A stretch of DNA of 62,293 bases from SAR86 cluster bacterium AG-422-E19 (GCA_003213595.1 QCMR01000003.1:71346-133638), one strand, 5' to 3'; counted from the first letter of the stretch, positions 36,052-46,568 are shown. The notes: generated by a model not told the origin, from the sequence alone. A program made the numbers and translations.

Positions 36052-37537
36052 TCAAGCCTTTAGTTGGTGATTTATTAGAGTCTTTTCGATCCACCTCAAG
36101 ATTCATCAAATATTCCTCTGTCACAGAGCCGCAAATATAATTTCCATCAAAAATGGATGTTTCAAAATTTTTCATTTCGGGATTTCCTTCTTGAGCAGCA
36201 GAAATTAAATCGGTTAGATTCTGATAAACAAGCCAATCCGCTCCGATGAAATCTGCAATCTGACTTTCGTCTCTTTGGTGGGCAATTAGTTCTGTAGTTG
36301 CAGCCATATCGATTCCATAAACATTTTGAAATCTCACAGGAGGAGCTGCCGAAGCAAAATATACTTTTTTTGCTCCTACTTTTCGTACCATTTCAACTAT
36401 CTGTTTACTTGTTGTACCTCTTACTATTGAGTCATCAATTAAGAGGATGTTTTTACCCTTGAATTCATATGACACAGGGTTTAACTTTCTTCTTACAGAT
36501 TTGCTTCTCATTTCTTGTTTGGGCATGATGAAAGTTCTTCCAATGTATCTATTTTTTACAAAACCTTCTCGATAGCTAACACCCAATGTTTTTGCAACTT
36601 CAATTGCTGATGTAGTACTACTTTCTGGAATGGGTATAACTGCATCTATGTCATGATCGGGATATAAAGAGAGAATTTTCTTGCCCAAATATTGACCCAT
36701 TCTGAGGCGAGATTTCATAACAGATATTTTATCGATGACAGCATCAGGCCTTGCTAAGTAAACATATTCAAAAATACATGGAGAGTGCGAGGGATTATCA
36801 AAACAGACTTTTCTTTCCACTTCTCCCTCTAAGGAAATGAAAACTGCTTCTCCAGGACTTACATCACCAACTACCTCAAAATTAAGGGTTTCTAGGGCTG
36901 GACTTTCAGAAGCAATCATATAGTCAGAGCCAATTAGGTCATTGTCTTTCTTTCCTAAGATCAATGGTCTGATTCCATTAGGATCTCTAAACCCAACTAT
37001 GCCAACACCACAAATCATAATTACAACTGAATAAGCGCCTTTAAGCCTTAGATGAGTCCTTGAGACTGCTTCAAAAATTTCTTTGGCTGATGGTTTTGTA
37101 CCAGGAAAGTTAACTTTATATAGTTCATGGGCAAAAACGTTAAGAATGATTTCGGAATCCGAATTTGTGTTGATGTGTCTAAAATCTTCAAATATCAGTT
37201 CTTGGGTAAGCTCTTTTGTATTTACGAGATTACCGTTATGAGAAATGCTTATTCCAAAAGGAGAATTTGAATACATTGGTTGTGCAAGCTCTCTATTTTG
37301 ACTACCTGCAGTTGGATACCTAACATGTCCAATGCCTATTTTTCCTTCGAGAGAAACTATGTGTTGTTGTCTGAAGACTTCTCTAACAAGACCTAGTTGT
37401 TTCCGAACGTGAAATTTTTCCCCTTCATTAGTAGCGATTCCAGCTGCATCTTGACCCCTATGTTGGATTACTGTGAGAGCTTCATACAAAGCGGGAGCAG
37501 CATCCTCTTTAGAAACTATGCCAACAACACCACACAT
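36044..37537 (-). CDS. purF: Amidophosphoribosyltransferase
   Basis: 497 residues. It starts directly at MCGVVGI, so C2 is the N-terminal glutaminase nucleophile and no propeptide exists. The PRPP loop is [13 protein letters not shown] in the phosphoribosyltransferase half. First committed step of purine synthesis. It is the last gene of the superoperon that begins at aroC, 10 bases behind cvpA as in E. coli and Pseudomonas. Its last 8 bases overlap acnB. Confidence 0.97.
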   Translation of the reverse strand: MCGVVGIVSKEDAAPALYEALTVIQHRGQDAAGIATNEGEKFHVRKQLGLVREVFRQQHIVSLEGKIGIGHVRYPTAGSQNRELAQPMYSNSPFGISISHNGNLVNTKELTQELIFEDFRHINTNSDSEIILNVFAHELYKVNFPGTKPSAKEIFEAVSRTHLRLKGAYSVVIMICGVGIVGFRDPNGIRPLILGKKDNDLIGSDYMIASESPALETLNFEVVGDVSPGEAVFISLEGEVERKVCFDNPSHSPCIFEYVYLARPDAVIDKISVMKSRLRMGQYLGKKILSLYPDHDIDAVIPIPESSTTSAIEVAKTLGVSYREGFVKNRYIGRTFIMPKQEMRSKSVRRKLNPVSYEFKGKNILLIDDSIVRGTTSKQIVEMVRKVGAKKVYFASAAPPVRFQNVYGIDMAATTELIAHQRDESQIADFIGADWLVYQNLTDLISAAQEGNPEMKNFETSIFDGNYICGSVTEEYLMNLEVDRKDSNKSPTKGLIN

Positions 37538-37547
37538 TTTGCGTATT

Positions 37548-38084
37548 TTAATTAAAAGGGTTTTTTTCCAAATCTAAATCTTCGGAATTGATTTCTTTAT
37601 AAGGTACTTTGCCTACAAAAGAACCTAGTTGGTCTGCACCAGTTAAAATATAGTCAGACATGTAACTATCTTTCCACCATGTTTGACGCATTATATACGT
37701 GTCTCCAACCAAAAACATTACAATTATTATTACAGAACCTCTAAAGCCTCCAAATAGACCACCAAAAATTCTATCTAAAAGACCTTTTTGCATGGAATTC
37801 ATCCCTTTCATTATGGCTTTTCCAGTAATTCTAAAAATAATAAGTAAAACTATAAAAATTGATACAAAACTAAAAATGCTTTTTATTTCTTTGTCATTCG
37901 TGAAATTGTCAAAGATTTCCATAGGGTAGTAACGGAAAAACCACGCAATTAAAATGGCGCTTATCCAAATAGCATTGGAAATAATTTCAATATATAGACC
38001 TCTTGAAATACCAATCAAGAGCGAACTAAAAAAAATTAGTAATATAAAAAAATCAAAAGTATTGAGGTATAAAAGAAAATCCAT
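37548..38084 (-). CDS. cvpA: CvpA family membrane protein
   Basis: 178 residues with four membrane helices. The CvpA signature DRIFGGLFGGFRGSVII (about 104-120) is clear. The protein is linked to colicin V production and envelope stress tolerance in E. coli, but its biochemical role is unsettled. It precedes purF, the conserved order. Its ATG overlaps the folC stop by one base (TAATG); the dedD gene usually placed between folC and cvpA is absent. Confidence 0.93.
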   Translation of the reverse strand: MDFLLYLNTFDFFILLIFFSSLLIGISRGLYIEIISNAIWISAILIAWFFRYYPMEIFDNFTNDKEIKSIFSFVSIFIVLLIIFRITGKAIMKGMNSMQKGLLDRIFGGLFGGFRGSVIIIVMFLVGDTYIMRQTWWKDSYMSDYILTGADQLGSFVGKVPYKEINSEDLDLEKNPFN

Positions 38085-39307
38085 TACAAGACTTCTTTCA
38101 AACTATGAATAGAATTAGGAAGATTTCTTTCCTCCAACAAGAATTTAAAAAATTCACTAGAGAAATAAAAAGAGCCAGTAAATAAATTGAGTTCATTCAT
38201 GCTTTTGTCTTTTGCCATTAAATAGAGACTTTTTATTGAATCTTTGACAATAAAATTGAATTTTAGACTTCTTGTTTTTGATAAAACTTTTTTTGATGAC
38301 ATGAGCCTTTGGTGAATATTGTCTGCTATGTAGATTTTATCAACTATACCTTCAAAAGGCTCTAATAGTTTTTCTGGATCTTTATTTTCTGAACACGCAA
38401 AAAATAAATTAATTTTTTTTTCATTAAAATTTGTATCAAGATAGTTTATTAAATTTCTTACTGAATCTTCGTTATGGGCAGAATCTACAAGAAAGTTATC
38501 AAATAAAGTCAACCTGCCAAAAATCTTAAAATCATCCAAAAATTTCTTTGTGATTTCAGAAGAAAAATCAAAGACACTATTTTTTGAAACTTCATTCAGG
38601 CAAAAAAGAACTTCCCTAGAAACAGTTAGTTTTTTTGAAAACTTATTAGAAGAATAACTTTTTTTTTCAGGAGAGATTAAAAAAGAATTAACTTTTGAAG
38701 CTTTTTCAATAATTGCATTTGGTACATTTTCTGAGCCGAATATTAAAGGTTTTTCAGGTCTAGCAATTTCGGCCTTCTCGGCTGCAATTTCTTCTATCGT
38801 ATCTCCTAGATATTCTTGGTGGTCCAGAGCTATTTTAGTAATCACAGATATATCAGGTTCTATAAAATTCATTGGGTCCAATCTTCCTCCCATGCCTATT
38901 TCTAGAATCCATAGATCAAGGTCTGATTTATTGAAGTGATATAGAGCTGCTAAAGAAATTATTTGATAGAAATTTAAGTTATGACTTTCTTTGTATCGAT
39001 TGAATCTCTTCAAAACGTCTAAAAGCTTTTCATCTGATATTTCTTTGTCATTTACTCTAATACGTTCATTAAAATTTAGAAGATGAGGAGAAGTAAAAGT
39101 TCCAACTGAAACATTCGTTTTTAAAGCAAGTTTAGTAATTAATTCGGAAAGCGACCCTTTTCCATTGGTACCGCCGATTAGAATGATTTCTTTAGGTTTT
39201 TTTAAATTTAAAGAGCTAAGAACTTCTTTATATCCAACTAAACTCTTTTTCTTATAATTATGGATGAGAAGATTTTCTTCAATCCATTTTGATAAATTTT
39301 CAGGCAA
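38084..39307 (-). CDS. folC: Bifunctional folylpolyglutamate synthase/dihydrofolate synthase
   Basis: 407 residues, Mur ligase fold. The ATP loop is GGTNGKGSLSELI (about 42-54), and the ligase motifs ILEIGMGGRLDPMN, DHQEYLGDT and VDSAHNEDS are present. It glutamylates folates. The start is a TTG at 39307; no ATG lies nearby in frame, and the protein begins PENLSKWIEEN, which fits FolC. It is 4 bases behind accD and coupled to cvpA. Confidence 0.95.
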   Translation of the reverse strand: MPENLSKWIEENLLIHNYKKKSLVGYKEVLSSLNLKKPKEIILIGGTNGKGSLSELITKLALKTNVSVGTFTSPHLLNFNERIRVNDKEISDEKLLDVLKRFNRYKESHNLNFYQIISLAALYHFNKSDLDLWILEIGMGGRLDPMNFIEPDISVITKIALDHQEYLGDTIEEIAAEKAEIARPEKPLIFGSENVPNAIIEKASKVNSFLISPEKKSYSSNKFSKKLTVSREVLFCLNEVSKNSVFDFSSEITKKFLDDFKIFGRLTLFDNFLVDSAHNEDSVRNLINYLDTNFNEKKINLFFACSENKDPEKLLEPFEGIVDKIYIADNIHQRLMSSKKVLSKTRSLKFNFIVKDSIKSLYLMAKDKSMNELNLFTGSFYFSSEFFKFLLEERNLPNSIHSLKEVL

Positions 39308-39311
39308 TGAA

Positions 39312-40175
39312 TTAACCGGTAATGTGTAATTTAGATATCAAGCCTGAAATTTTATCTTTCATATGAGATCTTAGAACAATCATATCTATCATTCCATGTT
39401 TCAAAAGAAACTCACTTCTTTGAAAGCCCTCCGGAAGCTTTACTCTTACTGTATCTTCAATAACTCTTGGTCCAGCAAAGCCTACTTGTGCTTTTGGCTC
39501 AGCAATATTTATATCCCCAAGCATCGCCAAACTTGCTGCAACTCCTCCATATATTGGATCAGTTAATACTGAAATAAATGGAAGCTTCTTACTTTTCAAT
39601 TTGTTTAATGCAGCACTTGTTCTGGACATTTGAAATAAAGAAAATAGAGATTCTTGCATCCTTGCTCCCCCACTGGTTGCTACACATATGAAAGGGCAAG
39701 ATTTCTCAATAGCAAATTCAACTGCATCGACGAATTTTTGACCAACTACTGAACCCATTGAGCCTCCCAAAAATCTAAATTCAAATACCGAAAGTACTAC
39801 GTCTTTATCGTTGAGCTTTCCATGAACAGAAATCAAGGCTTCGGTTTCATCTATATTCGTTTTGGCATCATTTAACCTTTCTTTGTACTTCTTCGTGTCT
39901 GTGAACGAAAGCCAATCCTTTGTTTTAAGTTCAGATGAAATTTCTTCATATTCATCATGATCAATTAAGTAAGAAATTCTATGTCTAGCGCCTATTCTTA
40001 TATGATGATCACAATTTGGGCAGACATACATATTCGCTTCAAGATCAGGTCCATAGAGAATTTCTTTACAATTTGAGCAAGTTTGCCAGAGCCCTTGAGG
40101 AACTGGACTTTTTTTCTCTTCTTTATGCTGTTTTCCAAGAGAAGGTAGAATCTTGTTAAACCAACTTTTAACCAT
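39312..40175 (-). CDS. accD: Acetyl-CoA carboxylase carboxyltransferase beta subunit
   Basis: 287 residues. The N-terminal zinc finger uses C33, C36, C52 and C55 (CSNCKE, CPNCDHH), followed by the carboxyltransferase domain with SVVGQKFVDAVE and SGGARMQE. It forms the CT complex with AccA and makes malonyl-CoA for fatty-acid synthesis. It is 1 base behind trpA and 4 before folC, the standard order in gammaproteobacteria. Confidence 0.97.
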   Translation of the reverse strand: MVKSWFNKILPSLGKQHKEEKKSPVPQGLWQTCSNCKEILYGPDLEANMYVCPNCDHHIRIGARHRISYLIDHDEYEEISSELKTKDWLSFTDTKKYKERLNDAKTNIDETEALISVHGKLNDKDVVLSVFEFRFLGGSMGSVVGQKFVDAVEFAIEKSCPFICVATSGGARMQESLFSLFQMSRTSAALNKLKSKKLPFISVLTDPIYGGVAASLAMLGDINIAEPKAQVGFAGPRVIEDTVRVKLPEGFQRSEFLLKHGMIDMIVLRSHMKDKISGLISKLHITG

Positions 40176-40176
40176 A

Positions 40177-40953
40177 CTAATTTATAGCTTTTTTTAACGA
40201 TTTAGTGAAGTTTGAGATTTTTGGGGTAGATTTTTTTTCTATGAAGTCAATAATTTTTGTCCCAACTACTATGCCATCTGAAAAAGATGCCATCTTTTTT
40301 GCTGTTGGTGCGTCTTTGATACCAAAGCCAACTACAACTGGAAGGTTTGTTAGTGACTTAATCTTTTTTACTTTATTTTTTACTTCGTTGAAGTTTTTTA
40401 ACTCAGCTCCGGTGATTCCTTTCAGTGAAACGTAGTACAAATATCCAGATGAAGAAGCGAGCATTCTTTTCAATCTTTTGGAATCTGTTGTTGGAGAAAT
40501 TAACCTTATGAGATCAATGTTTTCTTTTTTCAGGTTATTAAAAAAAGATTTGCTTTCATCGTAGGGCAAATCTACAACTATCACGCCATCTACGCCAGCT
40601 TGGTTTAATTCTTTTGCCAATTTATTTTTGAGAGCTAGAAATGAGTTCATATAACCCATGAGAACAATAGGTACGTTTTTATTTTCAATTCTGATTTGTT
40701 TGCAAAGATTTAAAATATCTTTGAATTGAATATTTTTTTTAAGCGCCCTTTCATGCGCCTTCTGTATAACTGGTCCTTCAGACATTGGGTCGGAAAAAGG
40801 CACCCCGATTTCTAAAATATCAGCCCCTGAGGCAATTAAATCATTGAGAATTTTTTTTGAACTCCCTAAATTTGGATCTCCAGCAACCGTGTAAGTTACT
40901 AAAACCTTATTTTTAGTTTCTTTTTGATTGAAAACTTTTTCTAAACGCGTCAC
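40177..40953 (-). CDS. trpA: Tryptophan synthase alpha chain
   Basis: 258 residues, TIM barrel. Catalytic E48 is in [11 protein letters not shown]. The second catalytic acid, Asp60 in E. coli (DGP), is Glu59 here (PMSEGP), a conservative change. The phosphate site is in GFGIKDA and GIVVGTKI. It cleaves indole-glycerol phosphate and passes indole to TrpB. It starts with GTG, sharing GTGA with the trpB stop. Confidence 0.96.
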   Translation of the reverse strand: MTRLEKVFNQKETKNKVLVTYTVAGDPNLGSSKKILNDLIASGADILEIGVPFSDPMSEGPVIQKAHERALKKNIQFKDILNLCKQIRIENKNVPIVLMGYMNSFLALKNKLAKELNQAGVDGVIVVDLPYDESKSFFNNLKKENIDLIRLISPTTDSKRLKRMLASSSGYLYYVSLKGITGAELKNFNEVKNKVKKIKSLTNLPVVVGFGIKDAPTAKKMASFSDGIVVGTKIIDFIEKKSTPKISNFTKSLKKAIN

Positions 40954-42164
40954 AAAGTCATTCCATCTTCTTTAGCAACAGTAAACATATCTTTATCCCC
41001 CCTTCCGGATAGATTGATGACTATTATCTTAGACTTGCTAAGTTTAGGTGCAATTTTGTTAACATAGGCCAAAGCATGAGAAGTTTCTAATGCGGGCATG
41101 ATTCCTTCTGTTTTAGTTAAATCATGGAAGCTTTTTAATGCCTGCTGATCGGTTGCGCTTTGATACTCAACTCTACCGATATCTCTCAAATAAGCATGTT
41201 CTGGGCCAACTCCTGGATAATCTAAGCCCGCTGAAACCGAATGTGTTGATAAAATCTGACCATTTTTGTCTTGCATAAGATAAGTTTTCATTCCATGCAA
41301 TACTCCTACCTTACCATCACTTAATGGCGCAGCATGTTTTCCTGATTTCACTCCAGAACCTCCTGCTTCAACGCCAACTAATTTAGTTTTTGTTTCTTTT
41401 ATAAAAGGATGAAAAATACCCATTGCATTTGATCCTCCTCCAACGCAAGCAACAATGATGTCGGGATATTTACCAAACTCTTTTTTTGATTGAATCTTAA
41501 GTTCTTTTCCGACAATAGAATTAAAATCTCTTACAATTTCTGGGTAAGGGTGAGGTCCTGCCACACTACCAATAATGTAATGGGTATCCTCAACATTAGT
41601 TACCCAATCTCTCATTGCTTCATTCATAGCATCTTTAAGAGTTTTTGTTCCAGAATCTACAGAACAAACTTCTGCTCCTAGTAGCTTCATTCTATATACA
41701 TTGAGAGCTTGCCTTTCAATATCTTCTTCGCCCATGAAAATAATACATTCCAGTCCATGTCTAGCAGCGACAGTTGCAGTTGCAACTCCATGTTGACCTG
41801 CACCAGTTTCAGCAATGACTCGCTTTTTACCCATTTTTTTTGCAAGTAAAACCTGACCAACGGTATTGTTGATTTTGTGAGCTCCGGTATGATTTAAGTC
41901 TTCTCTTTTCAAATAAATTTTTGCTCCACCAAGTTTTTTAGTCCATCTTTCAGCAAAATATAACGGTGATGGCCTGCCAACAAAATCATTTAAATCTTTT
42001 ATTACTTCTTCTTGGAAGGATTTATCTTTTTTAACTTTAGCGTAAACTTTTTCTAATTCTTCAAGAGCTGTAATAAGAGTTTCAGAAACATATTTGCCTC
42101 CAAATTCTCCAAATCTTCCCTCTTTATCGGGGAATGCATAGTTATTTAAGTTTTTATATTTCAT
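40950..42164 (-). CDS. trpB: Tryptophan synthase beta chain
   Basis: 404 residues, PLP enzyme. Schiff-base K97 is in [11 protein letters not shown], the activating Glu in AETGAGQHG, and the phosphate loop in [10 protein letters not shown]. It condenses indole with serine. Coupled to trpA (GTGA) and overlapping trpF by 11 bases. The trpE, trpG, trpD and trpC genes are not in this window, so the pathway is split, as in Pseudomonas-type genomes. Confidence 0.98.
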   Translation of the reverse strand: MKYKNLNNYAFPDKEGRFGEFGGKYVSETLITALEELEKVYAKVKKDKSFQEEVIKDLNDFVGRPSPLYFAERWTKKLGGAKIYLKREDLNHTGAHKINNTVGQVLLAKKMGKKRVIAETGAGQHGVATATVAARHGLECIIFMGEEDIERQALNVYRMKLLGAEVCSVDSGTKTLKDAMNEAMRDWVTNVEDTHYIIGSVAGPHPYPEIVRDFNSIVGKELKIQSKKEFGKYPDIIVACVGGGSNAMGIFHPFIKETKTKLVGVEAGGSGVKSGKHAAPLSDGKVGVLHGMKTYLMQDKNGQILSTHSVSAGLDYPGVGPEHAYLRDIGRVEYQSATDQQALKSFHDLTKTEGIMPALETSHALAYVNKIAPKLSKSKIIVINLSGRGDKDMFTVAKEDGMTL

Positions 42165-42768
42165 CTACAATTTTTAAAAAATGTTTTAACTCGGTTATAT
42201 CTTTTTTTCCTGGTTTAGATTCTACTCCTGAAGCTAAATCAACGCCGTAAGGCTTATAACTCTTAATCAAAGACGTTATATTATTTGAATTTAACCCGCC
42301 TGCAATTATTAAATTATTTTTTATTTCTTTGGGTATAAGCTTCCAATCAAAAGTTTTTCCGGTACCTCCTCTTATTTTTTGACCCCCGGAATCAAGAAGA
42401 ATTGCAAATGCATCAGCGAATTCAATTATTTTATTTTGAAAGTCTTTCTCATTCATTGAAATAGCTTTTATGTAAGGTAGATTAAAAGAAGAACAAAAAT
42501 CCTGACTCTCATCTCCATGAAATTGAAGAATAGGGTTTTTAAAATAACTTATAGCTTTTTTTATACCTTCTTTTGATTCGTTAACAAAAACGATGACGGG
42601 AGAGATTTTTTCATTAAAGCATTTTCCTGAAGATTCTAAAAACTCAAAAGAGACATATCTTGGACTATCTTTATCTCTATTAAAGCCTATGGCGTCTATA
42701 TCTAATTTGATCAGCTCTTTTAAGTCCTGATCATTTGTTACTCCGCAAATCTTAATATATGGTTTCAT
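42154..42768 (-). CDS. trpF: Phosphoribosylanthranilate isomerase
   Basis: 204 residues, stand-alone TrpF barrel. Catalytic Cys C8 is in KICGVTND, and the Asp is in AILLDSGG; phosphate-binding GLNSNN and [12 protein letters not shown] close the barrel. Third step of tryptophan synthesis. It overlaps the truA stop (TGATG) and the trpB start. Confidence 0.96.
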   Translation of the reverse strand: MKPYIKICGVTNDQDLKELIKLDIDAIGFNRDKDSPRYVSFEFLESSGKCFNEKISPVIVFVNESKEGIKKAISYFKNPILQFHGDESQDFCSSFNLPYIKAISMNEKDFQNKIIEFADAFAILLDSGGQKIRGGTGKTFDWKLIPKEIKNNLIIAGGLNSNNITSLIKSYKPYGVDLASGVESKPGKKDITELKHFLKIVDEI

Positions 42769-43562
42769 CAGCTCTTCAACGTTAATTGATTGTTATATTT
42801 TGGCTTATATATTTTAAATGAAGGGTCATATTCTGGTCCTAAATAAAACAAACCCTTTGCTTCTGCAGTCTTACCTGCATAGGTTCTATCTCTAGCTTCT
42901 AAAATGTCTTTCATTGATTCAGGTGAAGTTATTTCAGAACCAACTTCTATAAGTGTACCAACAATAATTCGTACCATATTCAACAGGAAAGCATTAGCGG
43001 ATATTTCTATAGATACAATATTTTGCCTTTTCTTGACCTTAACTTCGAAAACATTTCTTTTGGGACTTTTTGATTGGCAGCCTGATCCTCTAAAAGAGGA
43101 AAAATCGTTTTCACCAATAAGATGATTTGAAGCTTTTTGCATCAAATTTATATCGAGAGGAGCTCTTATCAGAGACGTAAAATTTCTGTTTAAGACAGAT
43201 TGTTTGTTGCCGTTGAGAATATGATATCTATAAGTCCTTTTGGTTGCTGAAAATCTGGAATGAAAATCTTCAGGAACTTTTTTAATCCAATTTATGCTTA
43301 TATCTTGAGGAAGGATTGAATTACACCCTGCTAACCACGCTTTATTCAATCTATTTGCTGAAGTCTCGAAATGAATAACTTGCATCGAAGCGTGAACTCC
43401 CGAGTCAGTTCTACCTGAGCAAATAGTTTTTACACTTTCATTTGCAACCTTAGATAATGATTCTTCAATCTTTTCTTGAATTGTCAGGTTAGTTTTTTTT
43501 TGTTTTTGCCAACCTTTGTAAGAAGTACCGATATACTCTACGCCTAATGCATACCTTTGCAT
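42768..43562 (-). CDS. truA: tRNA pseudouridine(38-40) synthase TruA
   Basis: 264 residues. Catalytic D53 is in CSGRTDSGVHA, with YIGTSYKGWQKQ at the N-terminus and FLLNMVRIIVGTL in the C-half. It modifies uridines 38-40 of the tRNA anticodon arm. It lies between the fimV remnant and trpF, the conserved order. Confidence 0.97.
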   Translation of the reverse strand: MQRYALGVEYIGTSYKGWQKQKKTNLTIQEKIEESLSKVANESVKTICSGRTDSGVHASMQVIHFETSANRLNKAWLAGCNSILPQDISINWIKKVPEDFHSRFSATKRTYRYHILNGNKQSVLNRNFTSLIRAPLDINLMQKASNHLIGENDFSSFRGSGCQSKSPKRNVFEVKVKKRQNIVSIEISANAFLLNMVRIIVGTLIEVGSEITSPESMKDILEARDRTYAGKTAEAKGLFYLGPEYDPSFKIYKPKYNNQLTLKS

Positions 43563-43563
43563 G

Positions 43564-43866
43564 TTATTTTAGTTTTTGAGAGATTGTTTGGTAAGTATTT
43601 TTTTCCTCTTCTTCTAATTGATCTAGTTTAATTTTATTTAGGAGTTCTTTAGCTTTATCTATTTGGTTCATCTCAGAATAAGTGACGGCTAAATTTAAAT
43701 TAACGGAATTTTCTTTTCCAAGTTCATTATTAGGTTTGTTCAATTCTTTCTGATTTCTTTCTCCCTCTTTTTTTGAATTATCAGTAAAAAATAAAAGAAA
43801 AATTAAAAAGGCAAAAATTAAAATCCCAATTATTAAATAAATTTCCCTGGGTAAAAAAGTATCCAT
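43564..43866 (-). CDS. FimV C-terminal-domain remnant (small TPR membrane protein)
   Basis: 100 residues: an N-terminal membrane helix (about 8-27), a short charged linker, and one TPR-like unit, VNLNLAVTYSEMNQIDKAKELLNKI (residues about 55-79; key positions L, A, Y, M, A, L). It closes with a short helix. It sits exactly where fimV sits in Pseudomonas-type genomes, between asd and truA, and the TPR resembles the FimV C-terminal domain. The large periplasmic LysM part and most of the acidic linker are missing. It may be a reduced FimV; the name rests mostly on position. Coupled to asd by TAATG. Confidence 0.65.
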   Translation of the reverse strand: MDTFLPREIYLIIGILIFAFLIFLLFFTDNSKKEGERNQKELNKPNNELGKENSVNLNLAVTYSEMNQIDKAKELLNKIKLDQLEEEEKNTYQTISQKLK

Positions 43867-44879
43867 TAATTTTGTTTTTCTATTAAACGTTTTAAAATTT
43901 GCATGCTATTCAATGCTGCGCCTTTCCTTAAATTATCAGAAATAACCCACAAATTTACTCTGTTTTCTTTCCAAAGATCCTTTCTAATACTGCCAACAAA
44001 AACCTCATCTTTTCCTTCGGCATCATCTAGGGGAGTTGGGTTAAATTTAGTATCAGAATTTATAACCTTTAAACCGGGAAATGACTGCATTTTAGAAATC
44101 ATTTCATCTAGATTTATCTCTAATTCTGTTTCTATATGAACTGCTTCGGAATGACCATAAAAAACAGGAACTCTCGCACATGATGCTGTAACTTGGATGC
44201 TTTCATCTAATATTTTTTGAGCTTCCCAAGTCATCTTCATTTCTTCTTCAGTATATCCGTTTTCTAATTTAGGTCTATTTGCTCCAGGTAGAACATTAAA
44301 AGCAATTTGTGATGAATAAATATTTTTTTTTACTTCATTACCTTCAAGAAAATTTTTTGATTGATCAGTTAACTCATCAATGGCTTCTTTCCCTGTTCCT
44401 GAAACAGATTGGTATGTTGCAACATCTACCCGTTTAACTTTATAAAGATCATGAATTGGTTTGATTGCAACCAGTAATTGAGAAACTGAACAATTGGGAT
44501 TTGAAATAATTTGTGGGAGTTTCATATTATCCAAAAGCTCTCCATTGACTTCAGGGATTATTAGAGGAAACTCTTTGTCTTTTCTAAAACATGAAGAATT
44601 ATCAATGACAGTGCAGCCAGACTCTTTTGCAATAAGTGCAAATTTTTTAGCAACTTCTGATCCGGCTGAAAAAAAAGCAAAATTGACTGAAGAAAAATCA
44701 AAATTTTCAATATCCTCAACAACTATTTCTGAGCCATTTAAATAGATTGATTTACCCGCAGACCTACTACTAGCAACTATTTTTATTTCATCTATAGGTA
44801 GTTCATGAGTTTTTAAATATTCAATAAAAACTCTACCTACTGCACCGGTACCACCAACAATCGCTAACTTATTAGACAT
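43866..44879 (-). CDS. asd: Aspartate-semialdehyde dehydrogenase
   Basis: 337 residues. The NADP motif is GGTGAVGR (9-16), the nucleophile C130 is in SNPNCSVSQ, and the substrate Arg/His region is VPVFYGHSEAVH. It makes aspartate semialdehyde from aspartyl phosphate, directly after LysC, for Lys, Thr, Met and cell-wall diaminopimelate. It overlaps the leuB stop by 8 bases, giving the conserved leuB-asd order. Confidence 0.97.
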   Translation of the reverse strand: MSNKLAIVGGTGAVGRVFIEYLKTHELPIDEIKIVASSRSAGKSIYLNGSEIVVEDIENFDFSSVNFAFFSAGSEVAKKFALIAKESGCTVIDNSSCFRKDKEFPLIIPEVNGELLDNMKLPQIISNPNCSVSQLLVAIKPIHDLYKVKRVDVATYQSVSGTGKEAIDELTDQSKNFLEGNEVKKNIYSSQIAFNVLPGANRPKLENGYTEEEMKMTWEAQKILDESIQVTASCARVPVFYGHSEAVHIETELEINLDEMISKMQSFPGLKVINSDTKFNPTPLDDAEGKDEVFVGSIRKDLWKENRVNLWVISDNLRKGAALNSMQILKRLIEKQN

Positions 44880-45933
44880 AAGAGGTTATTCTATCTCCCA
44901 TTTCAGATGTTGAAATTACTTTTGAATCTTTTTGTGCAATATCTTCGGTTGCATAACCTTCTGAAAGGACTTTCCTTACTGCATCATTAATTTTGTTAAA
45001 AATAGTCGGTTCGTTAAATGAGTATTTCATAAGCATTGCAACGGATAGGATCGTAGCAATAGGATTAACAACGCCTTTTCCAGCGATATCTGGCGCTGAA
45101 CCATGAACAGGTTCATAAAGCCCTTTCAAACTTTCGTTTAACGATGCAGAAGGCAACATTCCTATTGAACCAGTCAGCATCGCCGAAATATCAGACAAAA
45201 TGTCTCCGAAAAGATTTGAAGACACAATAACGTCAAATTGCTTAGGTTCTCTAACTAGTTGCATTGCGGCATTATCCACTAACATATGCTCGACTTTTAC
45301 ATCCGGATAATCAGATGATTTTTTATCAACTATTTCTCTCCATAATTGGGAAACCTCTAAAACATTTGCTTTATCTACAGAACAAAGTCTTTTATCTCTT
45401 TCCAATGCACTCTTAAATGCAACATCAACGATGCGTTCGATTTCTTCAGCTTTGTAAGACATAGTGTTGAAGGCGTAATCGTTATCTTTCTTTCTTGGTT
45501 CACCAAAATAAATGCCGCTTGTGAGCTCTCTAACAATTAAAATGTCCAATTCATTTATCTTTGATTCTTTAAGAGAAGAAGAATGAATTACTTCTTTGAA
45601 AGTTATAGCAGGCCTTAAATTAGCAAAAAAATTTAATTTTGATCTTAATTCTAATAATCCTTTTTCTGGTCTTTCTGAAGGAGACAAAGAATCCCATTTT
45701 TTTCCTCCAACTGCACCTAGGAGTATTGAATCTGCATTTCTTGCCTTATCCAAAACTTTTGAGGATAGGGGAGTTTTGAATTTATCTATTGAAGCTCCTC
45801 CAATTAAATCAATATCTATATCAAGCTCAAATGAAAGGTTAGATAATGAATCGATAACTTTTCTAGCCTCATTACAAACTTCAGGACCAACACCATCTCC
45901 CGGTAAAATTAATAATTTTTTTTGAGATTTCAC
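44872..45933 (-). CDS. leuB: 3-isopropylmalate dehydrogenase
   Basis: 353 residues. Typical LPGDGVGPEV start, substrate arginines in LELRSKLNFFANLRP, metal aspartates in SNLFGDILSD, and the NAD-side YEPVHGSAPDIAGKG. Third step of leucine synthesis. The start is GTG, sharing GTGA with the leuD stop. Confidence 0.97.
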   Translation of the reverse strand: MKSQKKLLILPGDGVGPEVCNEARKVIDSLSNLSFELDIDIDLIGGASIDKFKTPLSSKVLDKARNADSILLGAVGGKKWDSLSPSERPEKGLLELRSKLNFFANLRPAITFKEVIHSSSLKESKINELDILIVRELTSGIYFGEPRKKDNDYAFNTMSYKAEEIERIVDVAFKSALERDKRLCSVDKANVLEVSQLWREIVDKKSSDYPDVKVEHMLVDNAAMQLVREPKQFDVIVSSNLFGDILSDISAMLTGSIGMLPSASLNESLKGLYEPVHGSAPDIAGKGVVNPIATILSVAMLMKYSFNEPTIFNKINDAVRKVLSEGYATEDIAQKDSKVISTSEMGDRITSYV

Positions 45934-46568
45934 TTAAATAGCCAAGGATTTTTTATTTGATAATTTTTTTCAAAGGACTTGATTTGGTCAGTAAATTTGA
46001 GTGATGCTCCTATTTCATCCAAGCCTTCCAAAAGACATTTTTTCTTATAATCATCTAGTTCAAATTTAAACTCAGAATCACCGTAATAAAGTACCTGGTT
46101 TATTAAATCTATTTCAATGCTTTGCGCTGAATTTTCATTGAAGTTCTCGAAAATTTTAGATATTTCACTTTTTTTTAAACACAAAGCTAAGAGGCCATTC
46201 TTAAAGCAATTATTGTAAAAAATATCAGCAAATGATTCTGAGATGACTGTTTTGATCCCAAAATCTTTAAGTGCCCAAACTGCATGTTCTCTACTTGAAC
46301 CGCAACCAAAGTTTTCTCCTGAAACTAAAATATTAGAATCAGTAAATAGCTTGTTATTAAAAATAAAGTCTTTATTTACCCTCCTAGAAGAAGTTTCTTG
46401 ATCTATGCTTCCTTCATCTAAATATCTCCAACCGTCAAATAAATTATCACCGAAACCTGTTTTTTTTATTGATTTTAAAAACTGTTTTGGAATGATTTGA
46501 TCAGTATCAACGTTTGATTTATCCAAACAAATAAAAGTTCCTGAGAATTCATTTGAAATTTGTTTCAT
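45930..46568 (-). CDS. leuD: 3-isopropylmalate dehydratase small subunit
   Basis: 212 residues. Swivel-domain protein with DTDQIIPKQFLK near the N-terminus and the FGCGSSREHAVWAL substrate loop. Partner of LeuC in isomerising isopropylmalate. Overlaps leuC by one base (TAATG) and leuB by four. Confidence 0.97.
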   Translation of the reverse strand: MKQISNEFSGTFICLDKSNVDTDQIIPKQFLKSIKKTGFGDNLFDGWRYLDEGSIDQETSSRRVNKDFIFNNKLFTDSNILVSGENFGCGSSREHAVWALKDFGIKTVISESFADIFYNNCFKNGLLALCLKKSEISKIFENFNENSAQSIEIDLINQVLYYGDSEFKFELDDYKKKCLLEGLDEIGASLKFTDQIKSFEKNYQIKNPWLFK

